Source of the DNA: Aminobacter carboxidus
GTDB taxonomy: Bacteria > Pseudomonadota > Alphaproteobacteria > Rhizobiales > Rhizobiaceae
Length of the DNA: 64,000 bases
Reading direction: 5' to 3'
Assembly (NCBI RefSeq): GCF_014863355.1
Contig: NZ_JACZEP010000003.1
Coordinates: 124,001 to 188,000 of the forward strand
Part shown: piece by piece, positions 1-9,357 of the stretch
Position numbering within the stretch: the first letter of the stretch is position 1
Layout of the letters: the number at the start of each line of letters is the position of its first letter
Made by a program: the position numbers and the translations under genes
The notes under the pieces: generated by a model
What the model was told of the DNA's origin: nothing
Databases searched by the model: none
What the model saw: only the letters and a program-made list of their open reading frames with translations

Positions 1-540
1 CAGGAGCGGCTGGGCGAGTGGAAGACTGCGCTCGCCAAGCTCGACGGTTTGCCAGCTCTGCTGCGTGCCGCGGTCGCTTTCGACGCCTGGAACGCCATTG
101 CGCCGCTGCAGCATGCACCGTGGCTCGGTCGTCTGCTCGTCGCAGCACTGTTGCGTCAGGCCGGCACGACGACCGCGCAGCTGGCCGCGCTCTATCTCGG
201 GGCCCGGGCCATTGGACGCGAGCGCCGGCAATCGCGCGACCGCACGACAAGGCTGATCGCCTTTGTCGACAGCGTCCATGAAAGTGCTGTGGCTGGGATC
301 AAGGAACACGACCGGCTGATGCTGGCCAGGATGCAGATGGAGCGCCGGCTCAAGGGTCGGCGCTCGACGTCAAAGCTGCCGCAGCTGATCGATCTTGTGT
401 TGTCGCGGCCGCTGGTCAGCAGCGGCATGATCGAAAAGGAACTCGGCGTCACCACCGCCGGCGCGCTCAATCTCATAGGCGAGCTCGATCTGCGAGAGTT
501 CACGGGCAGAGGCAGGTACCGGGCCTGGGGTGTGATGTAG
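1..540 (+). CDS. DUF1612 / helix-turn-helix protein, 3' part only
   Basis: The reading frame is open from base 1 with no need of an internal start, so the gene begins upstream of the window. The remaining ~179 residues look like the C-terminal half of the rhizobial RHE_PE00001 / DUF1612 family: an alpha-helical part with 'AVAFDAWNAI' and 'PWLGRLLVAALLR', a basic linker (about residues 105-125), then a winged-helix-like end containing 'LVSSGMIEKELGVTTAGALNLI'. Proteins of this family occur often on rhizobial plasmids and islands; their function is unknown and a DNA-binding role is inferred from the fold. It has no evident link to the sugar genes that follow, from which it is separated by ~550 bp. 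Confidence 0.7.
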   Translation, partial: QERLGEWKTALAKLDGLPALLRAAVAFDAWNAIAPLQHAPWLGRLLVAALLRQAGTTTAQLAALYLGARAIGRERRQSRDRTTRLIAFVDSVHESAVAGIKEHDRLMLARMQMERRLKGRRSTSKLPQLIDLVLSRPLVSSGMIEKELGVTTAGALNLIGELDLREFTGRGRYRAWGVM

Positions 541-1094
541 GGTCGGCCGGTGACGGAGGGCACCGTGCGTCACGGCTCGTAGCGGCCAGGCTCGAAACTG
601 AAATCTTCAGCCGGGACGCCGTCGCCTCAGAGGCGTGATGTGAGGCAACGAAGCAAGCCGCGCTACTGGCTGCCGCGGCGCCACTTCAAGATGCTAGGGA
701 CCTGGGTCCGTTCGTTGTCGTCACCGCGAAGCAGAGGCGACCGCGATCCGGGGGCCTACCGCCCATCGGGCACGGTCATTGGCAGCGCCGGCGGTGGCCC
801 GACTTGCTGACATAGAGCTCCACCAGTTCCTTATGGGGTGACGCGCGTCGGGCATCATCCAGGCTGAGCGTGGGAACCTCTATGGCCCAGCCTAGTAGCA
901 CTGCTAGGCATGCCTGCTCAAATTTGCCGACCAGACACGAGCGCGAGCAGGAAGTGGCCGGCGTCAAAAATGTGCGCCTCCATGCGCGGCAGGGCCTGCA
1001 TCCATGAGCTGCGGGACATCGTCTCCCAGATGATGGCGCAATTCGTAAGGCTTGAAGGTGCCTGCCGGGTCAGGAAGTCCTGTGCAGCGTCTTC
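541..1094. other. Intergenic stretch without a supported gene
   Basis: About 550 bp between the DUF1612 gene and the end of dgoD. Short open frames exist on both strands (for example 776-967 minus and 910-1179 plus) but none has a ribosome binding site or a recognisable product. It may contain decayed sequence at the edge of an island. No terminator with a T-run for the leftward dgoD transcript was seen. Confidence 0.5.
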
Positions 1095-2243
1095 TCACCA
1101 TTCGGCGAATGAGCCATCCTTGTGGCGCCAGATGGGGTTGCGCCAGCGATGGCCTTCCTTGGCGCGTTCCTTGACGTAGTCCTCGTCGATCTCGACCCCG
1201 AGGCCGGGGCCATTCGGGATGGTGACGTAACCGTCTTCGTAATGGAACACGTCCTTGTTCTTGGCGTAGTCCATCAGGTCGTTGGACTTGTTGTAGTGGA
1301 TGCCCAGGCTCTGTTCCTGGATGAAGGCATTGTAGCTCACCGCGTCGAGCTGCAGGCAGGCGGCAAGCGCGATCGGACCGAGCGGGCAGTGGGGGGCCAC
1401 GGCGACGTCATAGGCTTCGGCCATGGCAGCGATCTTGCGACATTCGGTGATGCCGCCGGCATGTGACAGATCCGGCTGGATGATGTCGACGACGCCTTCC
1501 TGGAGCACGCTCTTGAAGTCCCAGCGGCTATAGAGGCGTTCGCCAAGCGCGATTGGCGCCGATGACAGGGCAGCGATCTCTTTCAATGCCTCGCGGTTTT
1601 CGCTGAGCACCGGTTCCTCGATGAACATCAGCCTGTAGGGCTCGAGCTCCTTGACCAGGACCCGGGCCATCGGCCGGTGGACGCGGCCATGGAAGTCGAC
1701 GGCGATGCCGACATGCGGGCCGACTGCCTCGCGCACCATGGCGACACGCTCGATCGCCGCATCGATCTTGTCGTGACTGTCGACGATCTGAAGCTCTTCG
1801 GTGCCGTTCATCTTGAGCGCGGTGAACCCGCGCGCAACGACGTCTTTGGCACCTGCTGCGACTTCCGACGGCCGGTCGCCACCGATCCAGGAATAGACCT
1901 TGATGCGGTCGCGGCAGCGCCCGCCAAGCAGTTCATGCACCGGCACGCCGAGTGCCCGGCCCTTGATATCCCACAGCGCCTGGTCGATGCCGGCAATCGC
2001 ACTCATCAGGATCGGTCCGCCGCGGTAGAAACCACCGCGATACATGACGTTCCAGTGGTCCTCGATGAGCCGCGGATCCTTGCCTATCAGATAGTCGGCG
2101 AGTTCATGCACCGCCGCCTCGACTGTGTTGGCGCGGCCCTCGACCACGGGCTCGCCCCAACCGCTCACGCCCTCGTCTGTCTCGATCTTGAGAAACAGCC
2201 AGCGTGGCGGAACGATGTAGGTCTTGAGTGCAGTGATCTTCAT
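1095..2243 (-). CDS. dgoD: D-galactonate dehydratase (enolase superfamily)
   Basis: A 382-residue protein, the same length as E. coli DgoD. It converts D-galactonate to 2-dehydro-3-deoxy-D-galactonate in the De Ley-Doudoroff route. It has the mandelate racemase/muconate lactonizing fold: capping domain about residues 1-125, then the barrel with metal-ligand segments 'AVDFHGR', 'FIEEPV' and '[12 protein letters not shown]', and the late '[10 protein letters not shown]' and 'APHCPLGP' loops. The ATG at 2243 gives the family N-terminus MKITALKTY; the frame stays open further upstream but runs into the regulator gene. It is probably co-transcribed with the GntR gene upstream of it (32-bp gap) and works with dgoK and dgoA on the other strand. 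A related sugar-acid dehydratase of the same superfamily is possible but less likely. Confidence 0.88.
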   Translation of the reverse strand: MKITALKTYIVPPRWLFLKIETDEGVSGWGEPVVEGRANTVEAAVHELADYLIGKDPRLIEDHWNVMYRGGFYRGGPILMSAIAGIDQALWDIKGRALGVPVHELLGGRCRDRIKVYSWIGGDRPSEVAAGAKDVVARGFTALKMNGTEELQIVDSHDKIDAAIERVAMVREAVGPHVGIAVDFHGRVHRPMARVLVKELEPYRLMFIEEPVLSENREALKEIAALSSAPIALGERLYSRWDFKSVLQEGVVDIIQPDLSHAGGITECRKIAAMAEAYDVAVAPHCPLGPIALAACLQLDAVSYNAFIQEQSLGIHYNKSNDLMDYAKNKDVFHYEDGYVTIPNGPGLGVEIDEDYVKERAKEGHRWRNPIWRHKDGSFAEW

Positions 2244-2275
2244 GGTGTCGGCACTAACTCCGGATGGGCTGGCGT

Positions 2276-3019
2276 TCAGTCTTTCTTGTGCTGGCTCTTG
2301 GCGCGCGCGAGGTCGCGCGCGGCGAGATCGAGGATCTCGTTGGCGGCGACGCGCGCGGCGGCGGCGTCGCGCATGCGCAGCGCTTCGACGACGCCGTAGT
2401 GGACCCTGACTGCTTCGTCGCGCCGGTCGACGGAATTGGCCGTCGCCTCGAGCGCGAAGTTCAGCGCCGTCTCGATCATTCCGCCGATCTGGCGAAAGAT
2501 CGGGTTGTGGCAGGCACCATAAAGGACCTGGTGAAAGGCGGCGTCCGAGCGGGCAAAACGCGCAACGTCGCTTCCCGCTGCTTCCATGCCTTTCCATGCC
2601 AGTTCGAGATCGGCGATCTCCTGCAGCGAGGCTCTGGTCGCGGCAAGTTCGGCGACCAGCGGCTCGATGGCACGGCGGGTTTCCAGGATGGAGTCGAACA
2701 ATTTTGGATCAAGTGTGTTCGGCGCGTGCCACTCCAGCACCTGGGGATCAATGATGTTCCAGTTGTCGCGCTCGCAGACGACGGTGCCGATGCGCGGGCG
2801 GCTGAGAACAAGGCCCTTGGCTGCGAGCGTCTTGAGCGCTTCGCGGATGACGGTGCGGCTTACGCTATATTCCGTGCAGAGGTCGATTTCGCTCGGTAGC
2901 GTGCTGCCCACCGGATAGTTGCCGGCGAGGATCTGCGAAGCGATAGCACGCACGACATCGGGCAGGACGCGCGGTCGACGTGACTTCGCTTGCGCTTCAG
3001 GTGCCTCGTTGATGTTCAT
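2276..3019 (-). CDS. GntR-family (FadR/FCD subfamily) transcriptional regulator
   Basis: A 247-residue regulator. Residues ~20-85 form the GntR winged helix ('[22 protein letters not shown]' region followed by '[13 protein letters not shown]'), and the remainder is an all-helical FCD ligand domain with the His/Asp-type positions expected to bind a metal and a sugar acid. It lies upstream of dgoD on the same strand and divergent from the araFGH-dgo operon, so it most likely represses both directions and responds to a sugar acid such as galactonate, as DgoR does in enterics; that is inference. The inverted repeat at 3128-3162 is its likely operator. Confidence 0.85.
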   Translation of the reverse strand: MNINEAPEAQAKSRRPRVLPDVVRAIASQILAGNYPVGSTLPSEIDLCTEYSVSRTVIREALKTLAAKGLVLSRPRIGTVVCERDNWNIIDPQVLEWHAPNTLDPKLFDSILETRRAIEPLVAELAATRASLQEIADLELAWKGMEAAGSDVARFARSDAAFHQVLYGACHNPIFRQIGGMIETALNFALEATANSVDRRDEAVRVHYGVVEALRMRDAAAARVAANEILDLAARDLARAKSQHKKD

Positions 3020-3127
3020 GCGTTCTCCTCCCCCAAGAGCGTTTTCTCGTTCTTATGTCCGCTTCGTATGCCGGACAATGCGCCCCTGCGATCATCCATG
3101 ACGACGCCGCAAAAGGAAGTTATCTCA

Positions 3128-3162
3128 TTTATCATACCAACGCAATTGACTGGTATGATAAA
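3128..3162. promoter_or_regulatory. Candidate GntR operator: perfect 12-bp inverted repeat
   Basis: TTTATCATACCA (3128-3139) and TGGTATGATAAA (3151-3162) are perfect inverted copies separated by 11 bp. The right arm begins inside the predicted -35 box and runs into the promoter spacer of the araFGH operon, the geometry of a repressor site. The regulator gene starts 109 bp away on the other strand. Confidence 0.65.
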
Positions 3163-3174
3163 AGAAGCTAGCGT
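3146..3174 (+). promoter_or_regulatory. Predicted sigma-70 promoter of the araFGH-dgo operon
   Basis: TTGACT (3146-3151), a 17-bp spacer and TAGCGT (3169-3174) fit a housekeeping promoter. The transcript would start about 40 bp before the first gene at 3219. The overlap with the right arm of the inverted repeat supports direct repression. Confidence 0.55.
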
Positions 3175-3218
3175 TTGTCATCCGGGCTGAGTGCCCGGCA
3201 CCTTTGGGAGGAGTTCAC

Positions 3219-4211
3219 ATGCGATTGTTGAAGACGGCGCTCGTCGCGGGCGCCCTTGCGGTTCTGTCTGCCACCACCATTGCTTCTGCCTATGCGCAGG
3301 AAACCAAGATCGGCTTCATCGTGAAGCAGCCCGAGGAGCCCTGGTTCCAGGACGAGTGGAAGTTTGCCGACCAGGCTGCCAAGGAAAAGGGCTTTACGCT
3401 GGTCAAGATCGGCGCCGAGGACGGCGAGAAGCTGATGTCGGCGATCGACAATCTCGGCGCCCAGGGCGCCCAGGGCTTCGTCGTCTGCACGCCCGACGTG
3501 AAACTCGGGCCTGGCATCGTCGCCAAGGCTGCAGCCAACAACCTCAAGGTGATGACCGTCGATGACCGTCTGGTCAGCGCCGACGGCAAGCCGATCGAGG
3601 AAGTGCCGCATATGGGCATCTCGGCCACCAAGATTGGCGAGGCCGTCGGCCAGGCGATCGTCGACGAAATGAAGGCCCGCGGCTGGAAGGCCGAAGAGGT
3701 CGGTGCGATCCGTGTCTCCTATGACCAACTGCCGACCGCTGTCGATCGCGTCGAGGGCGCCATCTCGGTGCTCAAGGCCAACGGCTTCAAGGCCGAGAAC
3801 ATCTTCGATGCGCCACAGGCGAAGACCGACACCGAAGCCGCGCTCAACGCAGCGACGGTTGTCCTGAACAAGAACGCCAACATCAAAAAGTGGGTCGCCT
3901 TCGGCCTCAACGATGAAGCGGTTCTGGGTGCCGTTCGCGCTTCGGAAGGCGTCGGCATCGCAGCTGACGGCATGATCGGCGTCGGCATCGGCGGCGCGGA
4001 CTCGGCGATCAACGAGTTCAAGAAGCCGTCGGCTACCGGTTTCATCGGCTCGGTGATCATCTCGCCGAAGCGCCATGGCTATGAGACCGCGCTCAACATG
4101 TACGAGTGGGTTGCCAACGGCAAGGAACCGGAGAAGCTCATCCTGACCGCCGGTGCGCTTGCCAAGCGCGACGACTTCGAAAAGGTCCGCGCGGAACTCG
4201 GCATCGAGTAG
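3219..4211 (+). CDS. araF: AraF-type periplasmic L-arabinose/D-galactose-binding protein
   Basis: A 330-residue ABC solute-binding protein whose mature part resembles E. coli AraF strongly ('FIVKQPEEPWFQDEWKFADQ', 'GFVVCTPD', 'MTVDDR', 'NDEAVLGAVRA' segments). A signal peptide covers about residues 1-27, ending 'SAYAQ'. The ATG at 3219 is preceded by GGGAGGAG and gives a proper signal peptide; the GTG/ATG candidates 15 bp earlier would add only a few residues. E. coli AraF binds L-arabinose and also D-galactose and D-fucose, which share ring stereochemistry, fitting the two catabolic branches encoded downstream. First gene of the operon; a strong stem-loop follows its stop codon. Confidence 0.9.
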   Translation: MRLLKTALVAGALAVLSATTIASAYAQETKIGFIVKQPEEPWFQDEWKFADQAAKEKGFTLVKIGAEDGEKLMSAIDNLGAQGAQGFVVCTPDVKLGPGIVAKAAANNLKVMTVDDRLVSADGKPIEEVPHMGISATKIGEAVGQAIVDEMKARGWKAEEVGAIRVSYDQLPTAVDRVEGAISVLKANGFKAENIFDAPQAKTDTEAALNAATVVLNKNANIKKWVAFGLNDEAVLGAVRASEGVGIAADGMIGVGIGGADSAINEFKKPSATGFIGSVIISPKRHGYETALNMYEWVANGKEPEKLILTAGALAKRDDFEKVRAELGIE

Positions 4212-4230
4212 TCACCGCCACATTGAACGG

Positions 4231-4262
4231 TGTCCGGCGGCGGTGTTTGCTGCCGCCGGACA
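4231..4262 (+). promoter_or_regulatory. Intercistronic stem-loop after the binding-protein gene
   Basis: TGTCCGGCGGC (4231-4241) and GCCGCCGGACA (4252-4262) form a perfect 11-bp stem with a 10-nt loop, between the araF stop and the araG ribosome binding site. There is no T-run, so it is unlikely to be a full terminator. Such stems commonly stabilise the upstream message or slow transcription so that the binding protein is made in excess over the transporter; that role is inferred. Confidence 0.6.
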
Positions 4263-4278
4263 TTCAGGAGGACCGTCG

Positions 4279-5790
4279 ATGTCATTTCTCGAATTTTCCC
4301 ACATCTCGAAAGCCTATCCTGGCGTCCAGGCACTGTCCGATGTGTCGTTTTCCGTCACCAAAGGGGCCGTCCATGGCCTGATGGGCGAAAATGGTGCTGG
4401 CAAGTCGACGATGATCCGGGTGCTCTCGGGCGACCAGCATGCCGATACCGGCGACATCATCATCGATGGCCAGGTCCAGAAATACGCCTCGACGCGTGAC
4501 GCCTTCCATGCCGGCGTCATCGTCATTCATCAGGAACTGCAGCTGGTTCCGGAGCTTACCGTCGCGGAGAACCTTAGGCTTGGCCGCTTTCCGGCCAATG
4601 CCGGTGTCATCCAGTCGCGGCAGATGTTTTCGGAAGTCGGCGACAAGCTGAAATCGGCCGGCATCGACATCGACCCGCGCCGCAAGGTCAAGACGCTGTC
4701 GATCGGCGAGCGGCAAATGGTCGAGATCGCCAAGGCGATCATGCTCGATGCACGCGTCATCGCGTTGGACGAGCCGACCTCATCGTTGTCGTCGCGCGAA
4801 AGCGAAATTCTCTTCAGCCTGATCGAGCGCCTGCGCGCCGAAGGCAAGGTCATTCTCTACATCTCCCATCGCCTCGACGAGGTGTTTCGGCTCTGCGACA
4901 GCCTGACCGTGCTGCGCGACGGCAAGCTGGCCGCCCATCATCCGAGCCTCGAAAACGTCACGCGCGAACAGGTGGTGGCGGAGATGGTCGGTCGCGAGAT
5001 CTCCAATGTCTGGGGCTGGCGTGCGCGCACGGTGGGCGATGTCAGGCTGAAGGCTGAAGGCATCGCCGGCGAGAAGCTCGTGCAACCGGCGAGCTTCGAG
5101 GCCAGGGCTGGCGAAATTCTTGGCTTCTTCGGACTGATCGGCGCGGGCCGTTCAGAGTTGATGCGCCTGGTCTATGGCGCCGACATGCGCAGCGGCGGAA
5201 CGATCAGCGTCGACGGACAGGCGATACGCGCCGTCGACCCGCGCCAGGCGATACGCGCCGGCATCGTGCTGTGCTCCGAAGATCGCAAGCATGACGGCAT
5301 CATCCAGGGGCGCTCGCTGGAGGAGAACATCAACATCTCCTCGCGTCGTCACAACACGCGCTTCGGTATCCTCAATCCGCGCAAGGAAGCCGAAATCGCC
5401 GAGACCTACATCAAGAAGCTCAAGGTCCGCACGCCTTCGCGCAAGCAAGACATCCTGAACCTGTCCGGCGGCAACCAGCAGAAGGTCATCCTCGGCCGCT
5501 GGCTTTCCGAACAGGGCGTCCGCGTCCTCATCGTCGACGAGCCGACACGCGGCATCGATGTCGGCGCAAAGTCCGAAATCTACGAAATCCTCTACCAGCT
5601 CGCCGAGCAGGGCATGGCGATCATCGTCGTCTCCAGCGAACTGCCCGAGGTAATGGGCATCTGTGACCGCATCCTTGTCATGTGCGGCGGCCGCATCTCG
5701 GCGCACATCGACCGCAACGATTTCAGCGAGCGCGCAATCCTGGCAGCAGCGCTTCCCGACAAGAAGACGCCAGCCGCAATCGCATCCTGA
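4279..5790 (+). CDS. araG: AraG-type sugar ABC transporter ATPase (two nucleotide-binding domains)
   Basis: A 503-residue tandem ATPase, the usual length of AraG/MglA/XylG proteins. The first domain has the Walker A 'GENGAGKST' (about residue 37), signature 'LSIGERQMVEIAK' and Walker B 'VIALDEPTSSL'. The second has a degenerate Walker A ('GLIGAGRSEL'), signature 'LSGGNQQKVILGRW' and 'VLIVDEPTRGID'. This asymmetry is typical of the sugar (CUT2) class. ATG 4279 follows a CAGGAGG site; the frame stays open upstream into araF but that start would not make sense. It supplies energy for uptake of L-arabinose/D-galactose through the AraH-type permease. Confidence 0.92.
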   Translation: MSFLEFSHISKAYPGVQALSDVSFSVTKGAVHGLMGENGAGKSTMIRVLSGDQHADTGDIIIDGQVQKYASTRDAFHAGVIVIHQELQLVPELTVAENLRLGRFPANAGVIQSRQMFSEVGDKLKSAGIDIDPRRKVKTLSIGERQMVEIAKAIMLDARVIALDEPTSSLSSRESEILFSLIERLRAEGKVILYISHRLDEVFRLCDSLTVLRDGKLAAHHPSLENVTREQVVAEMVGREISNVWGWRARTVGDVRLKAEGIAGEKLVQPASFEARAGEILGFFGLIGAGRSELMRLVYGADMRSGGTISVDGQAIRAVDPRQAIRAGIVLCSEDRKHDGIIQGRSLEENINISSRRHNTRFGILNPRKEAEIAETYIKKLKVRTPSRKQDILNLSGGNQQKVILGRWLSEQGVRVLIVDEPTRGIDVGAKSEIYEILYQLAEQGMAIIVVSSELPEVMGICDRILVMCGGRISAHIDRNDFSERAILAAALPDKKTPAAIAS

Positions 5791-5801
5791 GGGGACTGAG
5801 C

Positions 5802-6752
5802 ATGACAAACTCTTTCAAGAAGATACTGCTCGGCGACCAGGGCCTCGTCGTGATCTTCGTTCTGGCCTTCGCGCTGGTGTCGATCTTTGTCCCGAACTTT
5901 CTGACCGAGCGCAACATGCTGGGCCTGCTGCAGTCGGTGGTCACCGTCGGCATCGTCGCCTGCACGATGATGTTTTGCCTGGCGGCACGGGACTTCGATC
6001 TGTCGGTCGGGTCGATCGTCGCCTTTGCCGGCATGGTTGCCGTCATGGCCTCGAATGCCACCGGTTCGATCATGATTGGCATCCTCGCCGCCCTTCTTTG
6101 CGGCGGCGCCGTCGGCCTGATCAACGGCGTGGTCATTGCCAAGTTCCGCATCAACGCGCTGATCACCACGCTGGCGACCATGCAGATCGTGCGCGGCCTG
6201 GCGCTGATCGCGTCGGACGGCCGGGCGGTCGGCATCAACGATCCCCATTTCTACCAGCTTGCGCTATCCAAGTTGCTCGGCGTTCCGACGCCGATCTGGG
6301 TGCTGGCAATGCTGTTCGTGGTGTTCGGTTTCGTTCTGAACCGCACGGTGTTCGGCAAGAACACACTGGCCATCGGCGGCAATCCGGAAGCGTCGCGCCT
6401 GGCTGGCGTCAATGTCGACTGGACGCGCATCTGGATCTTCACCCTGCAAGGCATGGTCTGCGCCATCGCCGGCATCCTGCTCGCCTCGCGCATCACCTCG
6501 GGCCAGCCCAATGCGGCCATTGGCCTGGAGCTGTCGGTCATCTCGGCTTGCGTGCTCGGTGGCGTGTCGCTGGCCGGTGGCCGCGCGGCGATCGCCGGCG
6601 TGATCGTCGGTGTGATGATCATGGGCATCGCCGAGAATGTGATGAACCTGCTCAACATCCCGGCCTTCTACCAGTACATCGTCCGTGGCGTGATCCTGCT
6701 GCTCGCCGTGTTGCTCGACAACCTCAGGTCTAGCGCGCTCGGACGCCGTTGA
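5802..6752 (+). CDS. araH: AraH-type sugar ABC transporter permease
   Basis: A 316-residue hydrophobic protein of the BPD_transp_2 / RbsC family with about 9-10 membrane segments, starting with 'VVIFVLAFALVSIFVPNF'. It contains the family loop 'AARDFDLSVGSIVAFAG' and 'GKNTLAIGGNPEASRLAGV', the cytoplasmic loop that touches the ATPase. It follows araG by 11 bp and is followed after 1 bp by the epimerase gene, so all are translationally linked. A dimer of this protein forms the inner membrane channel of the importer. Confidence 0.9.
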   Translation: MTNSFKKILLGDQGLVVIFVLAFALVSIFVPNFLTERNMLGLLQSVVTVGIVACTMMFCLAARDFDLSVGSIVAFAGMVAVMASNATGSIMIGILAALLCGGAVGLINGVVIAKFRINALITTLATMQIVRGLALIASDGRAVGINDPHFYQLALSKLLGVPTPIWVLAMLFVVFGFVLNRTVFGKNTLAIGGNPEASRLAGVNVDWTRIWIFTLQGMVCAIAGILLASRITSGQPNAAIGLELSVISACVLGGVSLAGGRAAIAGVIVGVMIMGIAENVMNLLNIPAFYQYIVRGVILLLAVLLDNLRSSALGRR

Positions 6753-6753
6753 G

Positions 6754-7632
6754 ATGCACGGATTTGTCGAGCTTGAAAACGACTGCCTGTCGCTGCGGCT
6801 GAGCACGACAGGCGGGGCGGTCGTTGACGGCCATACGCGCGATGGACGTCGCTTCCTGCGCCGACATGACGACGGCGCCTTCGACGTCTTGCGCTCGGCA
6901 TGCTTTCCGCTGTTTCCCATCGGCAATCGCGTCGAGGGCAACGGTTTCGAGCTGGCCGGCAAAAGTTATCGTTTCAAGCCCAACACGGCCGAGCCGAACT
7001 ACATCCATGGCGACGGCTGGCTGGCCAAATGGAACGTTGCAGATGCATCGGCCACGCATGTTCGGCTCGTCTTCGAGCAGCCGCGCCCCGTCAATTCGCC
7101 TCACATCTATCGTGCGGTCCAGACCATCACGCTTGATGGTGCAACGGTGACCTTAGCGCTTTCGGTTACAAACCGGGGCGACGAAACGCTACCGTTCGGC
7201 ATCGGCTTCCACCCCTATTTTCCCCGGACCGAGGGCACACGAATCATCGCGCCGGCGGCCGCTTGGTGGAGCGAGCGCGAGGGCTATCTGCCCGGCGTGC
7301 GCACGCCGATCCCAGACAGCGCCGATTTCGCGACGCCGCGCCGGCTGCCGCGCCGTAGGTTGAACAATTGCTTCGAAGGCTGGAGCGGGCAGGCGCGGAT
7401 CATCTGGCCGGAGGTGAAGCTCGCCGCGGATATCGCCGCCGATCCAGTATTCTCGCGCTACATGCTCTACGCGCCGGAGGACGACGCAAGCTTCTTCTGC
7501 CTGGAGCCGATGTCGCACACACCCAATGCGCTGGCGCTTGCCGGGCCAGATGCGCTGCATCTCCTGGCATCCGACGAGACGCTCGCCGGCGCTTTTTCGA
7601 TCACTGTTTCTGACTGCGAGGACTTCCAATGA
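6754..7632 (+). CDS. Aldose 1-epimerase family protein (mutarotase)
   Basis: A 292-residue GalM-like protein. It keeps family landmarks: 'LFPIGNRV' (substrate-pocket Asn/Arg), 'YIHGDGWLAKW' with the conserved His of mutarotases, 'PFGIGFHPYFPR' with the second catalytic His, and a C-terminal Glu-containing 'FFCLEPMSHTPNA'. It would interconvert anomers of the imported sugar so that the dehydrogenase gets its preferred form. The ATG overlaps nothing upstream (1-bp gap after araH) and its stop overlaps the next start (ATGA). Which sugar it prefers cannot be read from sequence. Confidence 0.85.
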   Translation: MHGFVELENDCLSLRLSTTGGAVVDGHTRDGRRFLRRHDDGAFDVLRSACFPLFPIGNRVEGNGFELAGKSYRFKPNTAEPNYIHGDGWLAKWNVADASATHVRLVFEQPRPVNSPHIYRAVQTITLDGATVTLALSVTNRGDETLPFGIGFHPYFPRTEGTRIIAPAAAWWSEREGYLPGVRTPIPDSADFATPRRLPRRRLNNCFEGWSGQARIIWPEVKLAADIAADPVFSRYMLYAPEDDASFFCLEPMSHTPNALALAGPDALHLLASDETLAGAFSITVSDCEDFQ

Positions 7633-8411
7633 GCGACCGTCTTGTCGGCAAGCGCATTTTCCTGACCGGTGCAGCACAAGGCATTGGCCTCGCCATAGCC
7701 CAGGAATGCCTGAAGGAAGGCGCGAAACTCTTTATCGTCGACCGCGACGGACCTCTGCTGCGCGAGACAGTGGAACGGCTCAACGCAGACGAGGGCACGC
7801 TCGCTTGTGCCGAAGCCGATATCTCCGACGCTTCGGCTATCGCTGCCGCCATGACGCAGGCCGACAAGACGATCGGCCCGGTCAATGCGCTGATCAACAA
7901 TGCCGGCATCAACGTCTTCAATTCGCCGCTCGAGACCACCGATGCCGAGTGGCAGCGCTGCTTCGATGTCAATCTCAAGGGCGCATGGAACTGCTGCAAG
8001 GCGGCACTGCCTGCTATGATTGCGGCGGGTGGCGGGGCAATCCTCAACATCGCCTCGACGCACTCCTTCACCATCATTCCGCACACCTTCCCCTATCCGC
8101 TCGCCAAGCACGCGCTGCTTGGTCTCACCAAATCCCTGGCGCTCGAATATGCGGCTGCCGGTGTGCGCGTGAACGCGCTCGCGCCCGGCTATGTCGAGAC
8201 GCAGAAGAACATCGACTACTGGAACAGCTTTGCCGATCCGGCAAAGGCGCGCGCCGACACGATGGCACTGCACCCCGGAAAGCGCATCGCCACCACCACC
8301 GAGATCGCCAAGGCGGCCGTGTTCATGATCTCGGACGAATGCCCGTTCATGAACGCTGCCTGTCTTGTCGTCGACGGTGGCCTGAGCGTCCTCCAGCACG
8401 CCGCGCAGTGA
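7629..8411 (+). CDS. SDR-family sugar dehydrogenase (likely D-galactose/L-arabinose 1-dehydrogenase)
   Basis: A 260-residue classical short-chain dehydrogenase: NAD(P)-binding 'TGAAQGIG' near residue 13, 'NNAGIN', the catalytic Ser in 'NIASTHS', and 'YPLAK' (YxxxK). A C-terminal 'VDGGLSV' closes the fold. By position, between a mutarotase and the 2-keto-3-deoxygalactonate enzymes, it most likely oxidises the pyranose at C1 to the lactone. D-galactose and L-arabinose have the same configuration at the ring carbons, so one enzyme could serve both. Other SDR substrates (for example L-fucose) remain possible. The start codon overlaps the epimerase stop by 4 bp. Confidence 0.8.
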   Translation: MSDRLVGKRIFLTGAAQGIGLAIAQECLKEGAKLFIVDRDGPLLRETVERLNADEGTLACAEADISDASAIAAAMTQADKTIGPVNALINNAGINVFNSPLETTDAEWQRCFDVNLKGAWNCCKAALPAMIAAGGGAILNIASTHSFTIIPHTFPYPLAKHALLGLTKSLALEYAAAGVRVNALAPGYVETQKNIDYWNSFADPAKARADTMALHPGKRIATTTEIAKAAVFMISDECPFMNAACLVVDGGLSVLQHAAQ

Positions 8412-8418
8412 GGGGACG

Positions 8419-9357
8419 ATGTCCGCAGCATCCGTCATCGTGGCAATCGATTGGGGAACCACCCGCATGCGGGCGTGGCTCCTCGATGCCGAAGGTGCCG
8501 CCCGTGCCGAACATCGCAGCGACGAAGGGCTGACCACAGCCCAGACGGTCGGCTTCGAGCCCATTCTCGAACGGTGCCTTGCTGCCTTGCGCGCGCCGGA
8601 CGACGTGCCGGTCATCATTTGCGGTATGGCTGGCGCGCGCCAGGGATGGATCGAGGCGCCTTATGTCGACGTCCCGTCCTCAATTGCGGCGATCCTGAGG
8701 GGCGCCGTCCGCGTTCCCCATGCGGGGCGCGACATCCGCATCGTGCCGGGCCTTGCCTGTCGCAGTCTCGACGCCCCCGACGTGATGCGGGGCGAGGAGA
8801 CGCAACTGGCTGGCGCGAAGCTCGAGACTGCCGGCCGCCATGTGGTCTGTATGCCGGGTACCCACTCCAAATGGGTGATTGTCGACAGCGGCGCCGTCGA
8901 GACTTTCCGGACGTGGCCAACCGGCGAATTGTTCGCGCTGCTCTCAGGTCACTCCATCCTGCGCCATTCGATTGGCGAGCAGCCGGACGCCGTCTCGACG
9001 GAGAACCCGGTATTTGCAACAGCCTGCGAGATCGCGCTCGCTGACGGCGGCGATTTCGCCTCGCGACTGTTTTCGATCCGGGCCGGCTCGCTGCTTCATG
9101 GTCTGACGCCTGAGGACGCGGCGGCTAGGCTATCCGGCCTGATGATCGGCAGCGAGGTGGCGTCTGCTCGGCGACAATTTCTCCATGCTGACCGAAGTGT
9201 GACCCTTGTCGCATCAGGCACGCTCGCCACGCTTTATCGCCGTGTTTTCGAGATCGCCGAGCTAGCGGTCCGCGACATCGATGCCGACACCGCAGTGCGC
9301 ATCGGCCTGTTTGAAGCGGCGCGCCAGAATGAAATGATCGATGGAGTGCCGGCATGA
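8419..9357 (+). CDS. dgoK: 2-dehydro-3-deoxygalactonokinase
   Basis: A 312-residue sugar-acid kinase of the DgoK family, about the usual length. The N-terminal phosphate loop 'AIDWGTTRMRAWLLD' and the mid-protein 'GMAGARQGW' and 'MPGTHSKWV' segments are family hallmarks. It phosphorylates 2-dehydro-3-deoxy-D-galactonate at C6 with ATP, making the substrate of the aldolase encoded next. Its last codons overlap the dgoA start by 4 bp (ATGA), indicating coupled translation. A paired DgoK and DgoA is strong evidence for the galactonate branch of the pathway. Confidence 0.92.
   Translation: MSAASVIVAIDWGTTRMRAWLLDAEGAARAEHRSDEGLTTAQTVGFEPILERCLAALRAPDDVPVIICGMAGARQGWIEAPYVDVPSSIAAILRGAVRVPHAGRDIRIVPGLACRSLDAPDVMRGEETQLAGAKLETAGRHVVCMPGTHSKWVIVDSGAVETFRTWPTGELFALLSGHSILRHSIGEQPDAVSTENPVFATACEIALADGGDFASRLFSIRAGSLLHGLTPEDAAARLSGLMIGSEVASARRQFLHADRSVTLVASGTLATLYRRVFEIAELAVRDIDADTAVRIGLFEAARQNEMIDGVPA

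Noticed and set aside
776-1179. Two short open frames in the 541-1094 gap region
   Set aside because: No ribosome site, no similarity recognised, and one runs into the 3' end of dgoD.
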